Positions 1 to 4,841 of a stretch of 6,217 bases of DNA are shown one piece after another. Source of the stretch: Bacteroidetes bacterium UBA7688. Its GTDB lineage: Bacteria; Bacteroidota; Bacteroidia; Chitinophagales; Chitinophagaceae. Within the stretch, counting starts at the first letter, position 1; each line of letters starts with the position of its first letter. The notes under the pieces were generated by a model that made no database searches, was not told the DNA's origin, and was given only the letters and a program-made list of their open reading frames with translations. The position numbers and the translations under genes are program-made. The stretch is taken from NCBI GenBank assembly GCA_002482815.1, contig DLGS01000112.1, positions 1-6,217 of the forward strand, in the 5' to 3' direction.

Positions 1-67
1 CAGCAGTAAAAAATATACCCAACAGAATAATGCTGCGGCAATATTGATTAAATTTTGAATCTTTCAT
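1..67 (-). CDS. N-terminus of an exported protein (partial, runs off window)
   Basis: The minus strand opens with an ATG at 65-67 and stays open for 22 codons to the window edge. The peptide begins MKDSKFNQYCRS and continues with a hydrophobic stretch, IILLGIFFTA. A short polar, basic start followed by a hydrophobic core is what a signal peptide or membrane anchor looks like, so the product is probably exported. The body of the protein lies outside the window, so no function can be assigned. It sits 59 nt downstream of the lipoprotein stop codon, in the same orientation, with a strong hairpin between them. It may be the third gene of the operon that starts at 1343, or it may be expressed separately if the hairpin terminates transcription. 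Confidence 0.6.
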   Translation of the reverse strand, partial: MKDSKFNQYCRSIILLGIFFTA

Positions 68-86
68 GATAAACTGGTTTTATTTA

Positions 87-123
87 GGTGTTTGGCCAGC
101 CTCAATATTGCTGGCCAAACACC
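87..123 (-). terminator. Perfect 14-bp intergenic hairpin, possible terminator
   Basis: Positions 87-100 and 110-123 are exact reverse complements (14 of 14 pairs) around a 9-nt loop (101-109). The stem is rich in G and C and starts 3 nt after the stop codon of the lipoprotein gene on the minus strand. After the stem the minus strand reads TAAATAAAA, which is AT-rich but is not a run of T, so it is not a classical intrinsic terminator. It could be a weak terminator, an RNA-stability or processing hairpin between two cotranscribed genes, or a protein-binding site. Confidence 0.55.
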
Positions 124-126
124 TCT

Positions 127-378
127 TTAGTCCTTTTTAATTGATATTCCTTTCCGGTTTGCTTCACACTCGTTGCAATAAGCTTTTCCATCACAACCGC
201 TTACTCCGCTGCAATCTGTAGTACAATAATCAGCTTTGTGAGTTTGATACATTTTTTCATTATAACAATTGTCATGAGCAGCACTACAGCTCGAGTCTTT
301 ATTGCAGGAAGCAAATGCAAAAGGAATAATAAAGAAGGCTATTGCTGCGAGATTTCTAAGTTGCTTATTGTTGTTCAA
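127..378 (-). CDS. Small cysteine-rich Kazal-like lipoprotein
   Basis: 83 residues. The first 24 form a lipoprotein signal peptide: a basic, polar start, a hydrophobic core at about 10-23, then lipobox FAS-C with the lipidated Cys25. The mature part is short and carries seven further cysteines (31, 38, 52, 56, 62, 68, 71). Its C-terminal segment GCDGKAYCNECEANRKG (61-77) matches the core of bacterial Kazal-type inhibitor domains (C-G-x-DGKTYxNxCEA-xxxG). A role as an anchored protease inhibitor is inference: the cysteine that normally precedes the Gly is Ser60 here, and two extra cysteines (62, 68) are present, so the disulfide pattern is not canonical. The start is a TTG (376-378); an in-frame stop lies only 18 nt upstream of it and no ATG gives a signal peptide. 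The gene begins 11 nt after the stop of the type IX-sorted protein gene, so the two are probably cotranscribed and perhaps translationally coupled. Confidence 0.75.
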   Translation of the reverse strand: MNNNKQLRNLAAIAFFIIPFAFASCNKDSSCSAAHDNCYNEKMYQTHKADYCTTDCSGVSGCDGKAYCNECEANRKGISIKKD

Positions 379-389
379 GGTTTTAGCTT

Positions 390-1343
390 TTACAGTTTAA
401 TAATTTGTTTAGTGCCGGTGAAATTTGGTGACTGGAGGCGGACGTAATAATTCCCGGGCGTTAGATTACTGAGGTCTAATGGTAAATTGTTTTTCCCCGG
501 AATAGCTTTTACTGTTAGCTCCTGCAATTTTTGACCCATTGCATTAAAAGTGGAAATAGTACATTCTGCAGCATCCGGACTTTCAAATTGAATTGTGCTG
601 AAGTCTTTGGTGGGATTAGGTGCTATAGTCAGATTGATTTGTGAAGTTGATTTGGCAACCTCATCGATATCAGTAGGGCTACTTGTCTTGGTAACTTTGA
701 AATAATCAAATACTGAAATTGAAAAAACCACTGTGTCATCATCATAAGCCTGACGAATACCGGCAAGACCAACACTGTAAACACTATCTGTAGTAATACA
801 ACCTGTTGAAATCCAGTTAATACTATCCTGTGAGTAAAAGCTCGTAATGCTTTTTTTATCATATTTTATTCTGAGGAAAGCAAACATGGAGTCAAAAGTT
901 TTGTGACCGCAGCGGGAGTAGATTCCACTGTCTATGCCTTCTGTTCCTTTGGCAATAATTATTTTGTGCGATGCAGAATCATTAAGTTTTTTGGATGTCC
1001 CAACGAACATTGCTGCCGCCGAAAAATCGTAGAATCCCAGTAAGGCTACTTTTGTTTCTGCCACCCAGCTCGTTTTTGGGTCTACCTCAATGTACACTCT
1101 GGGAGCATTGAAATTAGAGATAGAGTCGATGTCACTTCCACCAAACATAGGCGAAGCTACCGCTGCAAGAAACCCATCGCCATCCAACTCTATATTACTC
1201 GCAAGATTGGGGTTAATTACTTTCCATTTTGGATTTAACACAGTTCCGGTAAAGTTGTCCTGGAAAATTACTTGAGACTTTGACGTTTGGGATAATAACA
1301 ACATGCTGACCCATAGGAGGGACTTTTTCATTAATAATTTCAT
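390..1343 (-). CDS. Secreted protein with type IX secretion C-terminal sorting domain
   Basis: 317 residues in three parts. Residues 1-23 are a signal peptide (MKLLMKKSLLWVSM..., likely cleaved after SKS). Residues about 25-215 look like a beta-sandwich of the concanavalin A/LamG or DUF1349 type: they begin FQDNFTGTVLNPKWKVI and contain FLRIKYDKKSITSFYSQDS, both typical of such carbohydrate-binding-like folds. Residues 236-317 form a type A sorting domain (NLTIAPNPTKD, then FNAMGQKLQEL, then LTPGNYYVRL, ending in KQIIKL). This domain directs transport across the outer membrane by the type IX system and attachment or release at the surface. No catalytic motif is seen, so ligand and role are unknown. 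ATG at 1341-1343 is used; Met5 (1329-1331) is an alternative start with the same signal peptide. A consensus promoter lies just upstream, and the Kazal-like lipoprotein follows after 11 nt. Confidence 0.85.
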   Translation of the reverse strand: MKLLMKKSLLWVSMLLLSQTSKSQVIFQDNFTGTVLNPKWKVINPNLASNIELDGDGFLAAVASPMFGGSDIDSISNFNAPRVYIEVDPKTSWVAETKVALLGFYDFSAAAMFVGTSKKLNDSASHKIIIAKGTEGIDSGIYSRCGHKTFDSMFAFLRIKYDKKSITSFYSQDSINWISTGCITTDSVYSVGLAGIRQAYDDDTVVFSISVFDYFKVTKTSSPTDIDEVAKSTSQINLTIAPNPTKDFSTIQFESPDAAECTISTFNAMGQKLQELTVKAIPGKNNLPLDLSNLTPGNYYVRLQSPNFTGTKQIIKL

Positions 1344-1380
1344 TTGATTTAATTTTTATGTGTGTTTTGTTTTGAGAAGA

Positions 1381-1410
1381 CAAAAGTAGAATGCCTCCAA
1401 AGCAGACAAA
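1381..1410 (-). promoter_or_regulatory. Bacteroidota-type promoter for the type IX-sorted protein operon
   Basis: On the minus strand, TTTG (1407-1410) is followed after 18 nt by TACTTTTG (1381-1388), an exact match to the Bacteroidota -7 consensus TAnnTTTG with a -33 TTG-type box at roughly the usual distance. It predicts a transcription start near 1375 and a leader of about 30 nt before the ATG at 1343. Confidence 0.65.
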
Positions 1411-1584
1411 TGCACAAGATGTATCAAACGGAGAAATTGATGTCCGAACCGTATTTATTGTGATATGGGGAAATGTAGTATTTGACTAAAAACAGATTCG
1501 GTGATGGATGTCGAAAATCCTGCTTGAGCTGGGGGCAAACCTGGATAGCCTGGTGGTGGAGAAACAATGATTGATAAAGACGTA
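1411..1584. other. Intergenic stretch with no supported gene
   Basis: This is most of the roughly 300-nt gap between the promoter of the type IX-sorted protein and the carbonic anhydrase terminator. No RNA gene, long repeat or convincing coding region is seen. It contains a 20-codon plus-strand reading frame (1508-1570) and a proline-rich minus-strand open stretch (1455-1589); neither has a convincing start context or a recognisable homolog. Confidence 0.5.
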
Positions 1585-1629
1585 AGCAAAAAAAATCCCC
1601 TGCAAAAAACGCTTTTTGCAGGGGGATTT
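1585..1629 (-). terminator. Rho-independent terminator of the carbonic anhydrase gene
   Basis: On the minus strand a stem forms between 1613-1624 and 1597-1608 (12 bp) around a 4-nt loop (1609-1612). It can extend by four A-T pairs past a bulged G at 1625. It is followed by a run of eight T (complement of 1588-1595). It begins about 18 nt after the carbonic anhydrase stop codon, so it ends that transcript. Confidence 0.9.
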
Positions 1630-1646
1630 CGATTTTTACATCAGGA

Positions 1647-2300
1647 TTAGCTTACATTTTTTTCTTCATGTTGCACCTGAGGTATTACAGCGTCGTCTTC
1701 ATAAAATTCAATTTTGCCGGTACCTATATTGTAAAGCGCGGCAATAATGCCCACTTTACCATTTTTAACCAAATCATTGATTACAGGACTTTGTTCCAAA
1801 ACCTGTTCAAGCGAATGCTGGATATTAAGATGTGTAACTGCATCCACGAAATCAGGATTGGCACTTGTTCGGTTTTCTGTTATCGTATTTTCCTTTGCAA
1901 TTGCAGGTTTAATTTTATCGAGTAGTGCTGTAAGATTGCCCATTTTGACATCATCGCAGGCACCTTTGATCGCACCACAATTGGTATGACCTAATATGAC
2001 AATCAGTTTGGATCCTGCAGCAGCTGTGGCAAATTCCAGACTTCCCAAAATCCCCTGAGTAATTACATTTCCGGCAATACGGATACTGAAAATATCACCA
2101 ATTCCAAGGTCAAAAATCAATTCGGCTGAGGTGCGCGAGTCCATACAACTTAACACAACGGCAAACGGCTCCTGTTTGTGTTGTGTATCTTTCATCTGTT
2201 GAAGCAGGTCCTGATTCAAACTCATGTTATTCGAGAATCGAAAATTTCCTTCTTTTAATTTTGTAAGGGCTTGCTGTGGCGTTAGATTTCTATATGGCAT
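1647..2300 (-). CDS. Beta-class carbonic anhydrase
   Basis: 217 residues, the usual length for a bacterial beta-class enzyme, which is a zinc protein that interconverts carbon dioxide and bicarbonate in the cytoplasm. The family signature is complete: C52-M-D54-S-R56 supplies the first zinc cysteine and the Asp-Arg dyad, and H105-T-N-C108-G-A supplies the remaining zinc His and Cys. The flanking family motifs IFSIRIAGN (70-78) and LGSLEFA (85-91) are also present. There is no signal peptide, so the enzyme is cytosolic. Its likely role is to supply bicarbonate for carboxylation reactions or to help pH balance. The ATG at 2298-2300 gives the normal N-terminus. The gene appears to be transcribed alone: a strong terminator lies downstream and a gap of about 107 nt with a dyad element lies upstream. 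Names such as can or cynT are used for relatives, but the sequence does not decide between them. Confidence 0.95.
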   Translation of the reverse strand: MPYRNLTPQQALTKLKEGNFRFSNNMSLNQDLLQQMKDTQHKQEPFAVVLSCMDSRTSAELIFDLGIGDIFSIRIAGNVITQGILGSLEFATAAAGSKLIVILGHTNCGAIKGACDDVKMGNLTALLDKIKPAIAKENTITENRTSANPDFVDAVTHLNIQHSLEQVLEQSPVINDLVKNGKVGIIAALYNIGTGKIEFYEDDAVIPQVQHEEKNVS

Positions 2301-2370
2301 TGAAGTTTTTTTATGTTTTAAATAATATTATATGATAATTGTGTTTGCAAAATATGCGTGAAAACTTAAT

Positions 2371-2390
2371 TGTCTGACTATTATCAGACA
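2371..2390. promoter_or_regulatory. Dyad TGTCTGA-N6-TCAGACA, candidate operator
   Basis: Positions 2371-2377 and 2384-2390 are exact inverted repeats with a 6-nt spacer. The geometry (TGA-N6-TCA core) resembles sites of CRP/FNR-type regulators. On the minus strand it lies 71 nt upstream of the carbonic anhydrase ATG and just upstream of an imperfect -7 box (TATTTTG, 2348-2354), so it would overlap the -33 region. It also starts 18 nt after the stop of the 100-residue protein gene, so it could be a weak terminator, but no T run follows it. Confidence 0.45.
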
Positions 2391-2407
2391 CTAAATAGAC
2401 TATTGCT

Positions 2408-2710
2408 TTAGCAAATTGAATTAGGAGGGGGCACCAGAATGTCCGGGAAGTGCTGGTGCATAATGAGTGACGCTTTGTGTATTGCTACTGCGAGCTTGGT
2501 TCCGAAAAAAATCAATTGCCTGACACGGTAAACTTGCGGAATTTTAAAAGGCAAAGGTTCTTTGAACTTAATTTCATTACTGCATTCTGCACAATCTTCG
2601 TGTAATTCTTCTGTCAATTGGGACTTGAACAATATTTTACCGATTTCCTTTACAGGCAAAATCTGAAAGGAAAATATGGTCAGCATAATATAAGCCAGAA
2701 AATGACGCAT
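2408..2710 (-). CDS. Small exported hypothetical protein with His/Cys clusters
   Basis: 100 residues. The start MRHFLAYIMLTIFSFQILPVKEIGK is hydrophobic from about residue 4 to 20 and reads as a signal peptide or single membrane anchor. It resembles, from memory, short Bacteroidota proteins of unknown function that share the FSFQ-LPVKE-GK start and a C-terminal PDI-xPPPN motif; here the end is HFPDILVPPPNSIC. Possible metal ligands cluster in two places: H37-E-D-C40-A-E-C43 and H78/H85/H87, with a terminal C100. Such proteins are often found beside metal or TonB transport genes, so a metal-related role is possible, but this is inference and no such transporter is in the window. The gene stands alone: a -7 box sits immediately upstream of the ATG, and a dyad lies downstream. 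Confidence 0.7.
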   Translation of the reverse strand: MRHFLAYIMLTIFSFQILPVKEIGKILFKSQLTEELHEDCAECSNEIKFKEPLPFKIPQVYRVRQLIFFGTKLAVAIHKASLIMHQHFPDILVPPPNSIC

Positions 2711-2715
2711 TAAGC

Positions 2716-2723
2716 CAAAGATA
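2716..2723 (-). promoter_or_regulatory. -7 promoter box immediately upstream of the 100-residue protein gene
   Basis: The minus strand reads TATCTTTG here, an exact TAnnTTTG match. Only 5 nt separate it from the ATG at 2708-2710, so transcription would start at or within about two bases of the start codon and the mRNA would be essentially leaderless. No clear -33 TTG is found at the expected distance (TTTC lies 17 nt upstream), which lowers confidence. Confidence 0.45.
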
Positions 2724-2780
2724 GTATCTGTAAGTTCATGGAAAGCGACAGATGTATAAAATGATTGTTAAAAGCCTGGC

Positions 2781-3209
2781 TTAGCAATTCTTGTTGATAT
2801 AATCTCTTGCTTCTTCCTGTGTCATTACGGCGAAATTGCGGTAAGGGTGGTGAACGTCAATGATTTCATCAATTGCTTCGGCAACAAGCTGTTTATTCTC
2901 CCTGTTTTTCAAATCAGTGATTACTGTTGCAAGACAACCTTTTTTGTAGGCAATTTGTCCCAACACATGAATTAAAGTATTGCGAACCCGTGCCTTTCTA
3001 TCATATTTAAATTATTTCAATAAAGGCAAAATGTCTTCAGGATATTTCCGGCCACGGAGTTCGATGCCATGACAAATTTCCCGGCGAACCTCTTTGTCGG
3101 GATGATGAAGGTATTTTTTTGCCCATTCCGTAACCGGTTTCGGATTGACCTCTCCCATTTTTTTGATAGAACCAATGACGGCATTTCGGGGAGAAGTAAG
3201 ATTTTTATT
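2781..3209 (-). pseudogene. HEAT-repeat protein remnant, 5'-truncated and split by an in-frame TAA
   Basis: One minus-strand frame encodes HEAT-like helical repeats on both sides of a single stop codon at 3012-3014. Upstream of it, 65 codons (3015-3209) include AVIGSIKKMGEVNP, VTEWAKKYLHHPDKEVRRE and EDILPLLK. Downstream, 76 codons (2784-3011) include FKYDRKARVRNTLIHVLGQI and LVAEAIDEIIDVHHPYR, ending in YINKNC. The D-x3-VR-x4-5-hLG pattern and paired amphipathic helices repeat about three times and run straight through the TAA, so it most likely replaced a sense codon (for example GAA or AAA) by one base change. Above 3209 the frame closes (TAA at 3210-3212) and no HEAT-like continuation is convincing, so the N-terminal part is lost. 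HEAT repeats mediate protein or nucleic-acid contacts; a link to DNA-alkylation-repair-type proteins is only a guess. The downstream piece alone would have to start at GTG 2964-2966, inside a repeat, so separate expression is unlikely. Confidence 0.78.
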
Positions 3210-3324
3210 TTAGTAAGACTTCAAGCAGACCTATTATTTGATACTGTAAATCAGCATTGTAAAAAAATATTTTACCTATGATTAAATTCTTTCTTCTTTA
3301 GATAAATCGTAATACACTATTTTC

Positions 3325-3663
3325 CTATTTTGTCGCTGGCAATTGATCAATTTCGTAATAAACCGGCAAACCTTTTTCTTCAAAATAGCGCACCTCAGCA
3401 TCTGCTCCCGACGAATCACCATCTATACGCAGAACTGCATCACATCTCTCCGCTAAAGCTAAAGATATTGGCAGCATAATTTTGTGATAATCATCCATTC
3501 CTGCGGATATGATGATGGGTAAGGCAAGATTTACACCAATCAATGGAACGTGACCTCTGAGGAAAACCTGGTAGGCAGCAGCGTTGAGCCGGGAGAGATT
3601 TTCTTCCCATAAGACTGGATTATCCGAATTTTGTCGGTAAGGGCCGGCAATCATTATCCACAT
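3325..3663 (-). CDS. DUF4406 / nucleoside 2-deoxyribosyltransferase-like protein
   Basis: 112 residues, full length for this small family, with no signal peptide. It begins MWIMIAGPYR (A6-G-P-Y-R10, the phosphate- or base-binding loop typical of the group). A helix NLSRLNAAAYQVFLRGHVPLIG (22-43) follows, then LPISLALAERCDAVLRIDG (64-82) and D83-S-S-G-A-D-A-E90. This layout matches DUF4406 proteins, whose fold is that of nucleoside deoxyribosyltransferases; the Glu in GAD-x-E sits where that superfamily has its nucleophile. The actual substrate is unknown, so a role in nucleotide or nucleoside handling is inference. The ATG at 3661-3663 is 30 nt downstream of the stop of the iron-sulfur protein gene and no hairpin lies between them, so the two are probably one transcript. 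No convincing terminator is seen after it. Confidence 0.8.
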   Translation of the reverse strand: MWIMIAGPYRQNSDNPVLWEENLSRLNAAAYQVFLRGHVPLIGVNLALPIIISAGMDDYHKIMLPISLALAERCDAVLRIDGDSSGADAEVRYFEEKGLPVYYEIDQLPATK

Positions 3664-3693
3664 TTTACTGAAATTTAGATATGAAAGAGGGTG

Positions 3694-4134
3694 TTAATCC
3701 TCAAAATTTATCTTGTTATGGCTTCCATCACAATAGGGTTTGTTGCCGGACGCACCACAGCGGCAAAGGGCAGTTACTTTATTTTTCTTCGTTTCTGTGC
3801 CATCTTTATCTTTAATGGTCACATTGCCGTATACAAGTAAGGGACCTTTTGGCGAAACCTCAATGATGTTTTCAATACTGACAGTGTCAGTTTTGTGTTT
3901 GTCGGCATCCGAATTCATAAAATAACTCAAAGCTCCGGACGGACATTTATCCACCTGGCTGATAATTTGATCTGTAGTTGCACCTTCGGCTTTTATCCAG
4001 GGGCGCTCTGCAGGATTAAAAACATCGGGTAGACCGGTAGCATTTTTCCAGCAAATGGTAGAGTGGATGCACATTTCATTTTTCCATACAATGGTGACTT
4101 CACCATTAGAGTAGTGTTTGGTTACAGACTTCAT
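3694..4134 (-). CDS. Iron-sulfur protein: Fer4_19 domain fused to a CDGSH domain
   Basis: 146 residues, two metal-binding modules in one soluble protein without signal peptide. Residues about 6-72 form a Fer4_19 (YjdI-like) domain: YSNGEVTIVWKNEMC22, C28, the motif LPDVFNPAERPWI (35-47), and C64-PSGAL. Residues about 92-146 form a CDGSH iron-sulfur domain: GPLLVYGNVTIKD, then C124-R-C126-G-x-S-x-x-K-P-Y-C135-D-G-S-H139, which supplies the three Cys and one His that hold a [2Fe-2S] cluster in mitoNEET-type proteins. Such proteins are thought to act in electron transfer or cluster storage and transfer; the partner is unknown. As far as I recall, the combination of these two domains in one chain is known in bacteria. 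It is the first gene of a probable two-gene unit with the DUF4406 gene. The ATG at 4132-4134 is followed directly by domain sequence. Upstream is TAACTTTA (a one-mismatch -7 box). Confidence 0.92.
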   Translation of the reverse strand: MKSVTKHYSNGEVTIVWKNEMCIHSTICWKNATGLPDVFNPAERPWIKAEGATTDQIISQVDKCPSGALSYFMNSDADKHKTDTVSIENIIEVSPKGPLLVYGNVTIKDKDGTETKKNKVTALCRCGASGNKPYCDGSHNKINFED

Positions 4135-4185
4135 TCTGAATTAATTTTGAAATAAAGTTAAGAAACGATTTTAAATACCGAAAGG

Positions 4186-4199
4186 GAATTGCTCAATTC
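4186..4199. promoter_or_regulatory. Palindrome GAATTG-CT-CAATTC in a divergent promoter region
   Basis: Two exact 6-bp arms flank a 2-nt centre in the 169-nt region between two divergently transcribed genes (iron-sulfur protein on the minus strand, secreted C2-like protein on the plus strand). It lies about 50 nt upstream of the iron-sulfur gene ATG. It is short and could occur by chance; a shared operator is only a possibility. Confidence 0.25.
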
Positions 4200-4257
4200 T
4201 TTTACTTAACATAATGTAAATTATAGGCAAATTGAAGAATTATTTTATTTATTGCAC

Positions 4258-4288
4258 TTGACTTTAATTCTAATATTCTGTACTATTG
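4258..4288 (+). promoter_or_regulatory. Probable promoter of the secreted C2-like protein gene
   Basis: TTG (4258-4260), a 20-nt spacer, and TACTATTG (4281-4288; one mismatch to TAnnTTTG) form a Bacteroidota-type promoter. The start codon is at 4304, so the leader would be only about 10 nt and contains no Shine-Dalgarno sequence. Confidence 0.45.
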
Positions 4289-4303
4289 TAAAAAGCTAAA
4301 CGT

Positions 4304-4750
4304 ATGAAAAAACTACTCCTTTCTTTATCCCTGCTGGCTGCTACAGTGCTGAATGCCGGTGCGCAGGACAAATTTACCAATGTCAAAGTGACCTCCATCA
4401 AAATCAATAAGGTGCCAATGGAGCGCATCAACGGAACCCGGTTTGACACCGATTGGTATCCTGATTTGTACGCAACGTTCTCTGTCAATAACGAAAACTG
4501 GTACACAACCAATTATTATGAACATGCCTGCACAATGCCGGTTCAATATGATCTGGTCAGGCCTTTCAAAGTTGAAAACCTGGATATTCCGTATACATTT
4601 TCGATTATGGATTATGACCGTTATGGTGATGATGAAGTGGTTCAGATTTTCAAAGACGTGACTTTTGCAGATTACAAAGACTACCCTTCAGAAATTGTAT
4701 TGAAATACCAGGACAGAGCCGAAGTGGTACTGACTTTGAAATGGTACTAA
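4304..4750 (+). CDS. Secreted protein with a C2-like beta domain
   Basis: 148 residues. A clear signal peptide (MKKLLLSLSLLAATVLNAGA) is cleaved after about residue 20, leaving QDKFTNVKV at the mature end. The remaining 128 residues look all-beta: FTNVKVTSIKINKVP, WYPDLYATFSV, then PYTFSIMDYDRYGDDEVV and a final strand pair SEIVLKYQDRAEVVLTLKW. The phrase pattern (a PD-h-Y strand, then D-Y-D-R-x-G-D-D-E) is that of C2 domains, where acidic residues in those loops can bind calcium; the assignment is by pattern only. No lipobox and no type IX sorting domain are present, so a periplasmic location is most likely. It is transcribed alone, with its own promoter upstream and a strong terminator 19 nt after the stop. 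No function is recognised. Confidence 0.75.
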   Translation: MKKLLLSLSLLAATVLNAGAQDKFTNVKVTSIKINKVPMERINGTRFDTDWYPDLYATFSVNNENWYTTNYYEHACTMPVQYDLVRPFKVENLDIPYTFSIMDYDRYGDDEVVQIFKDVTFADYKDYPSEIVLKYQDRAEVVLTLKWY

Positions 4751-4768
4751 ATTGAAAATTCAATTATT

Positions 4769-4806
4769 AAAAGAGGTTAATCGACAAATGATTAACCTCT
4801 TTTTTT
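4769..4806 (+). terminator. Rho-independent terminator after the secreted C2-like protein gene
   Basis: A perfect stem pairs 4769-4782 with 4790-4803 (14 bp, including A-T pairs at the base) around a 7-nt loop. The RNA then continues in a run of T to 4806 (T at 4800-4806), the classical layout for the plus strand. Confidence 0.93.
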
Positions 4807-4837
4807 GTGTAATTATCTAATATTGAGCTTAAATTTG
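4805..4837 (+). promoter_or_regulatory. Promoter of the 138-residue lipoprotein gene, predicting a leaderless mRNA
   Basis: TAAATTTG (4830-4837) is an exact TAnnTTTG box, preceded after 22 nt by TTG (4805-4807), which is itself the end of the T run of the preceding terminator. Only 4 nt separate the -7 box from the ATG at 4842, so transcription would start at or very near the A of the start codon. Confidence 0.6.
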
Positions 4838-4841
4838 TGTT

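Noticed and set aside
238..447. 69-residue plus-strand frame opposite the Kazal-like lipoprotein
   Set aside because: The minus-strand product has a lipobox and a Kazal-like motif; the plus-strand frame is its shadow.
1508..1570. 20-codon plus-strand frame MSKILLELGANLDSLVVEKQ
   Set aside because: It starts with ATG and is helix-like, but there is no promoter, no conservation evidence, and it is too short to support.
1455..1589. Proline-rich minus-strand open stretch (SPPPGYPGLPPAQAGF...)
   Set aside because: No ATG, begins just inside the carbonic anhydrase terminator, about 45 codons, and no recognisable family. Probably chance.
2772..2782. Inverted repeat AAGCC-T-GGCTT at the end of the HEAT remnant
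   Set aside because: A one-base loop cannot form a hairpin and no T run follows.
3259..3275. AT-rich hairpin (6-bp arms) downstream of the DUF4406 gene
   Set aside because: Only two G-C pairs and the T run lies within the stem and loop, so it is not a credible terminator.
3069..3281. 70-residue plus-strand frame opposite the HEAT remnant
   Set aside because: It is the shadow of the minus-strand HEAT coding sequence and shows no protein-like composition.
4325..4546. Minus-strand frame overlapping the C2-like protein gene
   Set aside because: The plus-strand gene has a signal peptide, promoter and terminator; the opposite frame has none.
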